5,633 nt of DNA from Persicitalea sp038242095. GTDB taxonomy: Bacteria; Bacteroidota; Bacteroidia; Cytophagales; Spirosomataceae. The translations under genes were made by a program, and so were the position numbers. Positions 1 to 5,633 of this stretch are shown here, one piece after another (positions within the stretch are counted from its first letter, which is position 1; every line of letters starts with the position of its first letter). Under the pieces are notes generated by a model. It made no database searches. It was not told the DNA's origin and saw only the letters and a program-made list of their open reading frames with translations. Location: assembly GCA_038242095.1 (NCBI GenBank), contig JBBSSJ010000297.1:1-5633 (forward strand), given 5' to 3'.

Positions 1-1
1 A

Positions 2-1087
2 CTCGATGAAGCGCTTTACAATGTCCGCTGGATGCTCACCATGCAGGACCCCAACGACGGCGGGGTGTACCATAAACTCACTAATGTCACCTTCGACGGC
101 ATGAACGTGATGCCGCACGAGGCTACCGCGACCCGTTACGTTGTGCAGAAAAGCACCGCCGCCGCGCTGGATTTTGCGGCGGTTATGGCGCAGGCTTCCC
201 GGATTTTTCAGAAATACCAAAAGCCCCTGCCCGGCCTGGCTGACTCCTGTCTCATCGCCGCGCAACGTGCCTGGGGATGGGCCAAGGTCAATCCGAACGT
301 GATTTACGATCAGGAAGCGCTGAACGCGGCCTTTGAACCTGACATTAAGACGGGAGCTTACGGGGACAAGAATCTGGCGGACGAGTTCATCTGGGCGGCC
401 TGCGAGCTTTACATTACCACCAAAAGCGAAGCATACTATACGGCGGTCAACCTTTTCCCGGACGACAAAATGCCGCTGCCCGCCTGGCCGCAGGTGCGGT
501 CGATGGGCTATTTTTCTATGCTGCGCCACGCCGACGAATTAACTGACATCGCCCGGAAAGATATAGTCGCGCTACGATCCCGGATGATTGCGATGGCTGA
601 TCAGTTGATCGAGGGCACAGGCACCCATTACCTCCACACCGTGATGGGCCACACCGAAGCCGATTATAGCTGGGGCAGTAGTTCCGTTGCCGCCAATCAG
701 GGCATGGCGATCATGCAGGCGTATCACCTGACCCAAGATAAAAAATACCTGAATGCTGCCCTCACAAATGTAGACTATTTACTGGGCCGCAACGGTACGG
801 GCTACTGCTTCCTGACGGGCTTCGGCAGCAAGCAGGTCATGCACCCGCACCACCGCCTTTCCGTCGCCGACGGCGTAGCCGAGCCCGTGCCGGGCCTGTT
901 GTCGGGCGGGCCAAACCCCGGCAAACAGGACAAATGCACGACCTACACTTCCGACCTGCCCGACGAGGCGTTTACGGATGATGATTGTTCCTACGCTTCC
1001 AACGAAATCTGCATCAACTGGAACGCCCCGCTGGTGTATTTGCTGGGGGCGGTGGAGGCTTCGACTTTCAGCACTCGCTCAAACTGA
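2..1087 (+). CDS. Glycoside hydrolase family 9 (endoglucanase/cellulase-type), C-terminal part, 5' end outside window
   Basis: This is the C-terminal 361 residues of a GH9 enzyme, an inverting hydrolase of beta-1,4-glucans or related beta-glucosides. The frame is open from base 2, and the first codons read as typical GH9 helix (ALYNVRWMLTMQDPNDGGVY), so the ATG at 32 is internal and the gene starts upstream. Two GH9 signatures are visible. A PHHR motif at 845-856 carries the conserved H-x-R of the active site. The C-terminal block at 977-1036 (F-x-D-x4-Y-x3-E, then NWNAP) contains the proton-donor glutamate at 1004-1006; it fits the family pattern except that Cys replaces a small S/T/A residue two after the Glu. 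The nucleophile-side aspartates and any signal peptide or Ig-like N-terminal domain lie outside the window. Exact substrate and cellular location therefore cannot be read here. The final eight residues (STFSTRSN) extend beyond the conserved fold and overlap the convergent serine dehydratase gene. Family assignment is secure; specificity is not. Confidence 0.95.
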   Translation, partial: LDEALYNVRWMLTMQDPNDGGVYHKLTNVTFDGMNVMPHEATATRYVVQKSTAAALDFAAVMAQASRIFQKYQKPLPGLADSCLIAAQRAWGWAKVNPNVIYDQEALNAAFEPDIKTGAYGDKNLADEFIWAACELYITTKSEAYYTAVNLFPDDKMPLPAWPQVRSMGYFSMLRHADELTDIARKDIVALRSRMIAMADQLIEGTGTHYLHTVMGHTEADYSWGSSSVAANQGMAIMQAYHLTQDKKYLNAALTNVDYLLGRNGTGYCFLTGFGSKQVMHPHHRLSVADGVAEPVPGLLSGGPNPGKQDKCTTYTSDLPDEAFTDDDCSYASNEICINWNAPLVYLLGAVEASTFSTRSN

Positions 1088-2495
1088 TCGGAATCCTGAG
1101 CGCCAGCCCGCCTTCCGAAGTTTCCTTGAAGCGGTTGTTCATGTTCAGAGCGGTTTCCCACATGGTGGATACTACGTCGTCGAGGGAAACTTTCGCGTTT
1201 TCGGGATCGCTGCGGAGGGCGAGTTGCGAGGCAGTGATGGCCTTGATGGCCCCCATCGTGTTGCGTTCGATGCAGGGAATCTGCACCAGCCCGCCCACGG
1301 GGTCGCAGGTGAGACCGAGGTGGTGCTCCATCGCGATTTCGGCGGCCATCAGGCACTGCGCTGCCGTGCCGCCCGACACTTCCGTGAGTCCCGCCGCCGC
1401 CATGGCCGCCGACACGCCGATTTCGGCCTGACAGCCGCCCATCGCCGCCGAGAGCGTCGCGCCTTTCTTGAAAATACTGCCGATTTCGCCCGCCGTGAGC
1501 AGAAAACGAAACACGTCTTCCTCCGTACCGTTACAGAACGCCAGAAAGTACTGAATTACCGCCGGAATAACGCCCGCCGAGCCGTTGGTAGGCGCGGTGA
1601 CCACCCGGCTGAACGCGGCGTTCTGCTCGTTGACCGCCAAAGCGAAGCAGCTTACCCAATCGAGCGTGTAGTTGAAGCTATTGCCGCCCGCCCGCACCAA
1701 TTCCAGCCACTCGGCGTAGTCGGAGTAGTCGTTTCCCGATAGAAGTTTTTGGTGTAGCGCCGCCGCCCGGCGTTTCACATTCAGTCCACCCGGCAAATAG
1801 CCACCCGTGCGGCAACCCGCGAAAATGCTCTCCTGCATCACCGCCCAAATGTTCAGCAATCCGGCGCGCACCTCGGCTTCGTCGCGCCAGACTTTCTCGT
1901 TTTCCAAAACGATTTCCCAAATCGCCCGCTCGCGCGCACGGCAATACCCCATCAGGTCGGCGGCGGTATCGATGGGATACGGCAGCAGGGCCATTTCCAA
2001 GTCGACATTTTCCGTAAAGTCCTCCTGCGTCACGAAGCCGCCACCGATAGAATAATAGGTCTCGCGTACTTCGTCGGCCGTGCCGCCGTTCGCCACGAAC
2101 GTCAGGCCATTGGGATGGTACGGCAACGACTCATCGCGGTGAAAAATGATGTCGGTTTTCGGGTGAAAGGGAACGTTGGTGCCGTCGGACAAAGCGAGTG
2201 AACCATTGGCCGCGATTTCGGCCAGAACGAGGTCGATATTGGCTGTTACGATCGTAATCGGGTCGTAGCCCGCCAGGCCCAGCGTCACGGCAAGGTCGGT
2301 ACCGTGGCCTTTGCCGGTTTTGGCCAGCGAGCCGTACAAATGCACGTACAGGAACCGCACGTTGGCTAAGCCCAGCGTCTTTTCCAGGGTTGCCAGGAAC
2401 ATTTGAGCCGCCCGCCACGGACCCAGGGTGTGCGAGCTCGACGGGCCGATGCCGATCTTGAAAATGTCGAAAACCGAGATGCGTTCTTCTTTCAT
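1068..2495 (-). CDS. sdaA: L-serine ammonia-lyase (L-serine dehydratase), iron-sulfur, single-chain type
   Basis: This cytoplasmic enzyme deaminates L-serine to pyruvate and ammonia using a [4Fe-4S] cluster. From the ATG at 2495 the protein has 475 residues, close to the single-chain bacterial enzymes (about 455-460). The N-terminal beta domain has the family motif GPSSSHT (residues 17-23), and the catalytic alpha domain has APTNGSAG (301-308). Cluster cysteines are visible as C355 (GGC), C397 (LTCDP) and C408 (IPC). Their spacings of 42 and 11 equal those of the Legionella pneumophila enzyme (C343, C385, C396, from memory). The last residue is C475 (LSEC end), as expected for the tail-in-mouth mechanism, in which the C-terminal cysteine is the fourth cluster ligand until substrate displaces it. 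All key residues are intact, so it should be active. A TTG at 2501 would add two residues but lies inside the promoter element, so the ATG is preferred. It is divergent from the lipoprotein gene and convergent with the GH9 gene. Confidence 0.96.
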   Translation of the reverse strand: MKEERISVFDIFKIGIGPSSSHTLGPWRAAQMFLATLEKTLGLANVRFLYVHLYGSLAKTGKGHGTDLAVTLGLAGYDPITIVTANIDLVLAEIAANGSLALSDGTNVPFHPKTDIIFHRDESLPYHPNGLTFVANGGTADEVRETYYSIGGGFVTQEDFTENVDLEMALLPYPIDTAADLMGYCRARERAIWEIVLENEKVWRDEAEVRAGLLNIWAVMQESIFAGCRTGGYLPGGLNVKRRAAALHQKLLSGNDYSDYAEWLELVRAGGNSFNYTLDWVSCFALAVNEQNAAFSRVVTAPTNGSAGVIPAVIQYFLAFCNGTEEDVFRFLLTAGEIGSIFKKGATLSAAMGGCQAEIGVSAAMAAAGLTEVSGGTAAQCLMAAEIAMEHHLGLTCDPVGGLVQIPCIERNTMGAIKAITASQLALRSDPENAKVSLDDVVSTMWETALNMNNRFKETSEGGLALRIPISLSEC

Positions 2496-2498
2496 GGT

Positions 2499-2506
2499 CA
2501 AAGGTA
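2499..2506 (-). promoter_or_regulatory. Bacteroidota -7 promoter element (TAnnTTTG) of the serine dehydratase gene
   Basis: Read on the minus strand the bases are TACCTTTG, a perfect match to the Bacteroidota primary-sigma -7 consensus TAnnTTTG. Only three bases (ACC) separate it from the ATG at 2495. Transcription would therefore start at or within a few bases of the start codon, giving a leaderless or nearly leaderless mRNA. I see no clear TTG-type -33 element at the usual distance upstream, so the assignment rests on the -7 match and its position. Confidence 0.6.
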
Positions 2507-2570
2507 GCGGGAATTGGTGGACTCAGTAGCTTTTGACGAACCGGGCCTTATGGAACGAGCGCAGAAAAGC

Positions 2571-2578
2571 TATCTTGC
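2571..2578 (+). promoter_or_regulatory. Candidate -7 element upstream of the DUF1080 lipoprotein gene
   Basis: TATCTTGC shares TAnnTT with the Bacteroidota TAnnTTTG consensus, and would match further if one T were missing. It lies 47 bases before the ATG at 2626, leaving an AT-rich leader of about 40 bases. No good -33 element is seen: the nearest TTTG (2532-2535) is too far upstream. This is a weak call based on position and partial match. Confidence 0.3.
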
Positions 2579-2581
2579 ATC

Positions 2582-2626
2582 TTTATTTAAAAACCTGTCG
2601 ATCCTTACTTTTTATTTATTTAAAAA
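2582..2626 (+). repeat. Pair of 12-base direct repeats in the lipoprotein gene leader
   Basis: TTTATTTAAAAA occurs exactly at 2582-2593 and again at 2615-2626, 33 bases apart start to start. The second copy ends on the A of the ATG start codon. The stretch is markedly more AT-rich than the GC-rich surroundings, as is common for Bacteroidota translation starts, which use A-rich leaders instead of a Shine-Dalgarno sequence. The repeat is real in the sequence, but low complexity could explain it; a regulatory role is only a possibility. Confidence 0.5.
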
Positions 2627-3306
2627 TGAAAAAAACAATCTATTACGCGCTTCTACTGGGTGTGTGCACGATTTCGGCCTGCTCCCGCCCCAACGCCACG
2701 AGTGCTAATTCTGCCGAAAAACGCGCGGGCTACCAAACCTTGTTCGACGGAACGGACCTGAACCAGTGGGTCGGCAACAAAACGGATTATTACATCGACG
2801 GCCGCGACCTGGTCGTAGACCCGAAGCGCGGCGGGAGCGGAAACCTTTATACTAAAAACGAGTACGGTGACTTTATCTACCGGTTCGAGTTTCAACTGAC
2901 GCCGGGGGCCAACAACGGCCTGGGCATCCGCACCCCGCTGGAAGGCGACGCCGCCTACGTCGGTACCGAGATCCAGATTCTGGACAACGATGCCGATAAG
3001 TACAAAGACCTGAAAGAATACCAGTTCCACGGCTCGGCCTACGGCATCATCCCCGCCAAGCGCGGCTACCTCAAGCCCACCGGCGAGTGGAATTACGAGG
3101 AAGTGTACGTGAAGGGCTCCAAAATAAAAGTAACGCTCAACGGCATGGTCATTCTGGACGGCGATCTAGCCGAAGCCAGCAAAAATGGCACGCTCGACCA
3201 TAAAGACCATCCCGGCCTGAAACGAACTTCGGGCCATATCGGCTTTTTGGGCCATGGCGACGCGTTGCGGTTCCGGAATATTCGGGTGTTGGATTTGGGG
3301 AAATGA
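2626..3306 (+). CDS. DUF1080 / 3-keto-disaccharide hydrolase family lipoprotein
   Basis: This 226-residue protein is a lipoprotein with a single DUF1080 domain (Pfam PF06439, named 3-keto-disaccharide hydrolase), a concanavalin-like beta-sandwich. The ATG at 2626 is chosen because it begins a classic lipoprotein signal (MKKTIYYALLLG) with lipobox ISAC and lipidated Cys19. The frame extends upstream to a TTG at 2533, but those residues have no signal-like features. SRPN after Cys19 lacks the acidic surface-export signal of Bacteroidota, so a periplasm-facing anchor is likelier. Family landmarks include TLFDGTDLNQW (38-48), YGDFIYRFEFQL (80-91), NNGLGIR (96-102), GTEIQILDND (113-122), FHGSAYG (134-140) and near the C-terminus SGHIGFLGHGDALRFRNI. 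Family members are linked to cleavage of glycosides oxidised at C3; the substrate here is unknown. The domain is complete and no catalytic residue can be assigned with certainty. The next gene lies 120 bases downstream on the same strand, so co-transcription is possible but not shown. Confidence 0.93.
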   Translation: MKKTIYYALLLGVCTISACSRPNATSANSAEKRAGYQTLFDGTDLNQWVGNKTDYYIDGRDLVVDPKRGGSGNLYTKNEYGDFIYRFEFQLTPGANNGLGIRTPLEGDAAYVGTEIQILDNDADKYKDLKEYQFHGSAYGIIPAKRGYLKPTGEWNYEEVYVKGSKIKVTLNGMVILDGDLAEASKNGTLDHKDHPGLKRTSGHIGFLGHGDALRFRNIRVLDLGK

Positions 3307-3367
3307 AAGGTTGTTCAGTTGTTTAAGGCAAATTGACATTCCGCGCTATCTACTTCCGAAACGACAC

Positions 3368-3376
3368 ATACTTTAT
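3368..3376 (+). promoter_or_regulatory. Candidate promoter element (ATACTTTAT) upstream of the aldo/keto reductase gene
   Basis: In the 120-base gap after the lipoprotein gene, CGACACATACTTTAT (3362-3376) closely matches CGACAATACTTTAT (4487-4500) before the unknown secreted-protein gene, with one base inserted. TACTTTAT shares only TAnnTT with the TAnnTTTG consensus. The element ends 50 bases before the ATG at 3427. I see no hairpin terminator in this gap. Weak evidence: similarity between two gaps plus position. Confidence 0.25.
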
Positions 3377-3426
3377 GCGGCGGCGGCCAACCGTCTTTTC
3401 CCATTCGAACTTTATCTCAAACAATA

Positions 3427-4413
3427 ATGAACTACCGTAAACTGGGAAAGACCAACTTCGACGTTTCTGAAATTAGCCTGGGCACCTGGCAGGTGGGCGG
3501 AAAATGGGGCGCGGATTTCGACCATAAACTCGCCAAAAGCATTCTGCACAAAGCCGTGGACGGGGGCGTAAACTTTATCGATACAGCCGATGTGTACGGC
3601 GGCGGGGAGAGCGAGAAGGCGGTGGGGAATTTTATCAGAAGCCGTTCGGAGCGGATTTACGTCGCGACCAAGTGCGGGCGGCAGCTCAATCCGCACACCA
3701 GCGACGCCTACCAACCCGCCGCGTTGCGAAAATTTGTGGAGGATAGCCTTCAGAACATGGGCCTTGAAACGCTGGACCTTGTCCAACTGCACTGTCCACC
3801 GACGGAGGTGTACTACCGTCCCGAAATATTCGCGCTCTTCGACCGGCTGAAAGACGAGGGCAAGGTGCAAAATCTGGGCATCAGCGTCGAGAAAATTGAG
3901 GAGGCGTTAAAAGGGATAGAATTCGACAACGTGACCACGGTGCAAATCATCTTCAATATGTTTCGGCAGCGGCCTTCGGAATTATTTTTTGAACAAGCCA
4001 GGAAAAAAAACGTGGGCGTAATCGTACGCGTGCCCTTGGCGAGTGGCTTGCTGACCGGAAAATTCTCGGAAGACTCCACTTTTGCCGCGGGCGACCATCG
4101 GAATTTCAACCGGCAGGGCGAGCAGTTCGATAAAGGTGAAACCTTCTCGGGCGTAGATTACGAAACGGGCCTGGCGGCGGTCAACGAACTTAAAGTGGCC
4201 TTTCCCGGCTACGAGAACCTGGCCCCCGTGGCCTTGCGCTGGGTGCTGATGTTCGAGGCCGTAAGCACCGTCATCCCCGGCGCGTCCCGGCCCGACCAAG
4301 TCGATTCCAACCTGAAAGCCGCTGGGTTGCCGCCATTTACGCAAGCGCAATTACACGCGGTGAGCAAAGTGTATAACAAGTACATCAAACCGGCAGTACA
4401 TCAGCTCTGGTAG
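3427..4413 (+). CDS. Aldo/keto reductase, NAD(P)H-dependent oxidoreductase
   Basis: This 328-residue cytoplasmic protein has the full aldo/keto reductase (TIM-barrel) layout and should interconvert carbonyls and alcohols with NAD(P)H. The catalytic tetrad is intact: Asp52 and Tyr57 in IDTADVYGGGESE, Lys82 in VATKCG, and His122 in VQLHCP. The N-terminus has the common YRKLGKTNFDVSEISLGTW start. The C-terminal cofactor loop IPGASRPDQVDSN (283-295) is typical of the family. Length is normal and there is no signal peptide. The ATG at 3427 has an A-rich leader (CAAACAATA) with no Shine-Dalgarno sequence, and the family N-terminus begins right there. The substrate cannot be deduced, since these enzymes are broad. 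The neighbouring DUF1080 lipoprotein allows an inferred role in keto-sugar or sugar-alcohol metabolism, but the 120-base gap makes a shared operon uncertain. A run of eight A at 4003-4010 lies within the gene without breaking the frame. Confidence 0.95.
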   Translation: MNYRKLGKTNFDVSEISLGTWQVGGKWGADFDHKLAKSILHKAVDGGVNFIDTADVYGGGESEKAVGNFIRSRSERIYVATKCGRQLNPHTSDAYQPAALRKFVEDSLQNMGLETLDLVQLHCPPTEVYYRPEIFALFDRLKDEGKVQNLGISVEKIEEALKGIEFDNVTTVQIIFNMFRQRPSELFFEQARKKNVGVIVRVPLASGLLTGKFSEDSTFAAGDHRNFNRQGEQFDKGETFSGVDYETGLAAVNELKVAFPGYENLAPVALRWVLMFEAVSTVIPGASRPDQVDSNLKAAGLPPFTQAQLHAVSKVYNKYIKPAVHQLW

Positions 4414-4491
4414 TTCTGTGGTCAGGATGGGCTCGGGAATAGTCCAAAATCGAAAATAAATTCCTCTATTCCGCTGGATTGTCACCCGACA

Positions 4492-4500
4492 ATACTTTAT
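4492..4500 (+). promoter_or_regulatory. Candidate promoter element (ATACTTTAT) upstream of the unknown secreted-protein gene
   Basis: ATACTTTAT, preceded by CGACA, repeats almost exactly the element at 3362-3376 before the aldo/keto reductase gene. It ends 65 bases before the preferred ATG at 4566 and 17 bases before an alternative ATG at 4518. The 152-base gap (4414-4565) otherwise shows no hairpin terminator or RNA structure that I can support. Weak call. Confidence 0.25.
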
Positions 4501-4565
4501 TTTCGCCAAAAACCATTATGCTTTTTCCAACCATTTTCTGGGTTGACGGGTCTGAGTGGTATAAA

Positions 4566-5318
4566 ATGAAAATATTTGGGATGAGCAAGATGATGAACTG
4601 CCTGGTTTTGTTGCTGGGCATTCTGGCCGGAGCGAAAGGGCAGAGCCAGGAAGCCGTGGCCGTGGTGGCGCCCGGTACGCGCGAGGCCCTCGTTCTATAC
4701 GACTCGGTGACCGTCGAGTCACAGCGCCTCTACAACGGTCCGCAATACTACATCTACGATAGTCAGGCCGACGAGCACCAGTTTTTTGAAACCCGCGAAT
4801 GGTCGACGGGCTGGGTGGTCTACGACGGTCAGCGCTTCGATGGCGTGCCGCTGCTCTACGACATCGCCCGACAGCAGCTGGTGGCTCGCTACAAAACCGG
4901 CTTTGGCATTGTGGCGCTCCAATCGCCCAAAGTGACTGCTTTCGCTTTATTGGATCATAATTTTGTGCGTGTCGAAGCTGACACGGGACGCGTTGAAGGA
5001 CTGCGTACGGGCTTTTACGACCAACTTTATGCCGGAAAAACACGCGTGATAGCGCGGCGTGCCAAGGAAAGAATCGAGGAGCTAATTCCCACGAAGATCA
5101 TTCCCCACTACCCGCTGAAAGATGTTTTTTACCTCTATAAAAATGGCGAATACCAGCCCGTCCGGACCAAGCGGGCGTTGCTCACGCTACTCGAAGACCA
5201 GAAACGAATGGTCAAACGGGAAATCCGGCAACGCCGACTCTCCTTCCGGCAGGACCGCGAGGCGACGATCCTGGCCGCCGCCGCTCGCTACGACCAACTC
5301 ACTGCCCCGACGTTATGA
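4566..5318 (+). CDS. Secreted/periplasmic protein of unknown function, coupled to STN-domain gene
   Basis: I do not recognise a named family. The preferred ATG at 4566 gives 250 residues with a signal peptide: basic start (MKIFGMSKMM), hydrophobic core CLVLLLGILAG, and a likely cut after Gly25 (AKG|QSQ). No lipobox follows, so the product should be soluble in the periplasm or exported. Upstream in-frame starts exist (TTG 4479, ATG 4518) but would place a long tail before the signal; the ATG at 4581 is also possible. The mature part looks beta-rich and aromatic up to about residue 190 (for example QYYIYD, STGWVVYDGQRFDGVPLLYD), with no evident catalytic motif. The last 40 or so residues (203-242) are strongly basic and probably helical (KRMVKREIRQRRLSFRQDRE). 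I have an impression of similar basic tails in Bacteroidota hypothetical proteins, but cannot name a family. The stop overlaps the next start as ATGA, suggesting coupled translation and a joint role with the STN protein. It does not look like a FecR-type anti-sigma factor, because it has a secretory signal and no internal membrane segment. Confidence 0.82.
   Translation: MKIFGMSKMMNCLVLLLGILAGAKGQSQEAVAVVAPGTREALVLYDSVTVESQRLYNGPQYYIYDSQADEHQFFETREWSTGWVVYDGQRFDGVPLLYDIARQQLVARYKTGFGIVALQSPKVTAFALLDHNFVRVEADTGRVEGLRTGFYDQLYAGKTRVIARRAKERIEELIPTKIIPHYPLKDVFYLYKNGEYQPVRTKRALLTLLEDQKRMVKREIRQRRLSFRQDREATILAAAARYDQLTAPTL
5315..5318 (+). promoter_or_regulatory. ATGA stop/start overlap (translational coupling site)
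   Basis: The ATG of the STN-domain gene (5315-5317) shares bases with the TGA stop of the unknown secreted-protein gene (5316-5318). Such overlaps usually mean one mRNA and translation by re-initiation. There is no room for a separate promoter directly before the second gene except inside the first coding region. Confidence 0.75.
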
Positions 5319-5633
5319 AGAAACTATACCGCTATTTCCTGATTTTATCGGCCGTCGGAATGTTTACGGCGCACCGGACGATCGCCCAAACTACTACTGA
5401 CAAACGCGTCAGTGGCCAATTCAGTGATACCCCATTCGCCGAATTTATCAAGACCATCGAGGCCCAGACGGGCACCTACTTCTACTACGACGAAGCCGCG
5501 CTGAATATTCTGCAAGTGACCACCCAAGTTGACAATCAGCCGCTGGCGACGGTGCTGGCGCAGGTGTTTCGCGACACGGATTATTCCTTTGCCATTGACA
5601 AACAAAACCGGGTGTTCATCACCAAAGGCCCGG
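5315..5633 (+). CDS. STN-domain protein, probable TonB-dependent receptor or related outer-membrane protein (3' end outside window)
   Basis: The frame from the ATG at 5315 stays open to the window end (106 codons seen). Residues 1-24 form a signal peptide (MKKLYRYFLILSAVGMF, likely cut TIA|QT). Residues from about 32 to 104 resemble the STN (secretin and TonB N-terminus) domain: FSDTPFAEFIKTIEAQTG, then YFYYDEAALN, VTTQVDNQPLATVLAQVF, and YSFAIDKQNRVFITKG. This is the short beta-alpha-beta pattern typical of Bacteroidota proteins. In this phylum the domain usually precedes a carboxypeptidase-like regulatory domain and a TonB-dependent beta-barrel, where it can contact a FecR anti-sigma factor. 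Here only the N-terminus is visible, so barrel, plug and ligand are unknown, and other STN proteins remain possible. The start is fixed by the signal peptide and by the ATGA overlap with the upstream secreted-protein gene. Confidence 0.85.
   Translation, partial: MKKLYRYFLILSAVGMFTAHRTIAQTTTDKRVSGQFSDTPFAEFIKTIEAQTGTYFYYDEAALNILQVTTQVDNQPLATVLAQVFRDTDYSFAIDKQNRVFITKGP

Noticed and set aside
978..1742. Long plus-strand open frame of 254 codons opposite the serine dehydratase gene
   Set aside because: It lies antisense to a gene with complete family motifs, its composition is Arg/His/Ala-rich as expected for a shadow frame in GC-rich DNA, and it shows no recognisable domain or signal.
2533..2625. 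Upstream extension of the lipoprotein gene to a TTG at 2533
   Set aside because: The extension would place 31 unrelated residues before a perfect lipoprotein signal and would overlap the divergent promoter region.
3333..3338. TTGACA resembling a sigma-70 -35 box before the aldo/keto reductase gene
   Set aside because: No matching -10 lies at 16-18 bases, no Bacteroidota -7 element lies at the right distance, and this phylum does not normally use the E. coli-type consensus.
4003..4010. Run of eight A inside the aldo/keto reductase gene, with an in-phase A AAA AAC slippery pattern
   Set aside because: The zero frame is intact and encodes the full family domain; there is no alternative-frame domain or downstream stimulatory structure that I can see, so programmed frameshifting is unsupported.
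4414..4565. Search for a terminator or structured RNA in the gap after the aldo/keto reductase gene
   Set aside because: I found no stem followed by a T-run and no recognisable riboswitch or tRNA pattern by eye; only the weak promoter-like element at 4492-4500 is reported.
4516..5043. Minus-strand open frame of 175 codons opposite the unknown secreted-protein gene
   Set aside because: It is Arg/Pro/Ser-rich low-complexity translation typical of an antisense shadow, while the plus-strand frame has a signal peptide and an ATGA link to the next gene.

Overview
The window looks like chromosomal DNA from a GC-rich member of the Bacteroidota, most likely order Cytophagales (Spirosoma-like relatives are a reasonable guess, not proven). 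Four things point there. The start codons have A-rich leaders and no Shine-Dalgarno sequence. A perfect TAnnTTTG element, the Bacteroidota -7 promoter motif, lies just before one gene. One gene encodes an STN-domain (TonB-receptor type) protein. The protein families present (GH9 cellulase, DUF1080 lipoprotein) are common in that group.

Layout: (1) Positions 2-1087, plus strand: the C-terminal part of a glycoside hydrolase family 9 enzyme whose 5' end lies outside the window. (2) 1068-2495, minus strand: a complete single-chain, iron-sulfur L-serine ammonia-lyase. It converges on the GH9 gene and their 3' ends overlap by 20 bases. (3) 2496-2625: a short divergent promoter region with a clear TAnnTTTG element for the serine dehydratase and an AT-rich leader for the next gene. 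(4) 2626-3306, plus: a DUF1080 (3-keto-disaccharide hydrolase family) lipoprotein. (5) 3427-4413, plus: an aldo/keto reductase with an intact catalytic tetrad. (6) 4566-5318, plus: a secreted protein of unknown function. (7) 5315-5633, plus, running off the window: the signal peptide and STN domain of a probable outer-membrane receptor. Its start codon overlaps the previous stop codon (ATGA).

How the genes fit together: the GH9 enzyme, the DUF1080 lipoprotein, the aldo/keto reductase and the STN protein suit an organism that degrades polysaccharides. However, no complete SusC/SusD-type locus is visible, and only the last two genes show sequence evidence of translational coupling. The serine dehydratase is a housekeeping catabolic gene on the opposite strand. 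I found no tRNA, rRNA, CRISPR array, insertion sequence or convincing hairpin terminator. No clearly new system is evident; the most open question is the unknown secreted protein coupled to the STN gene.
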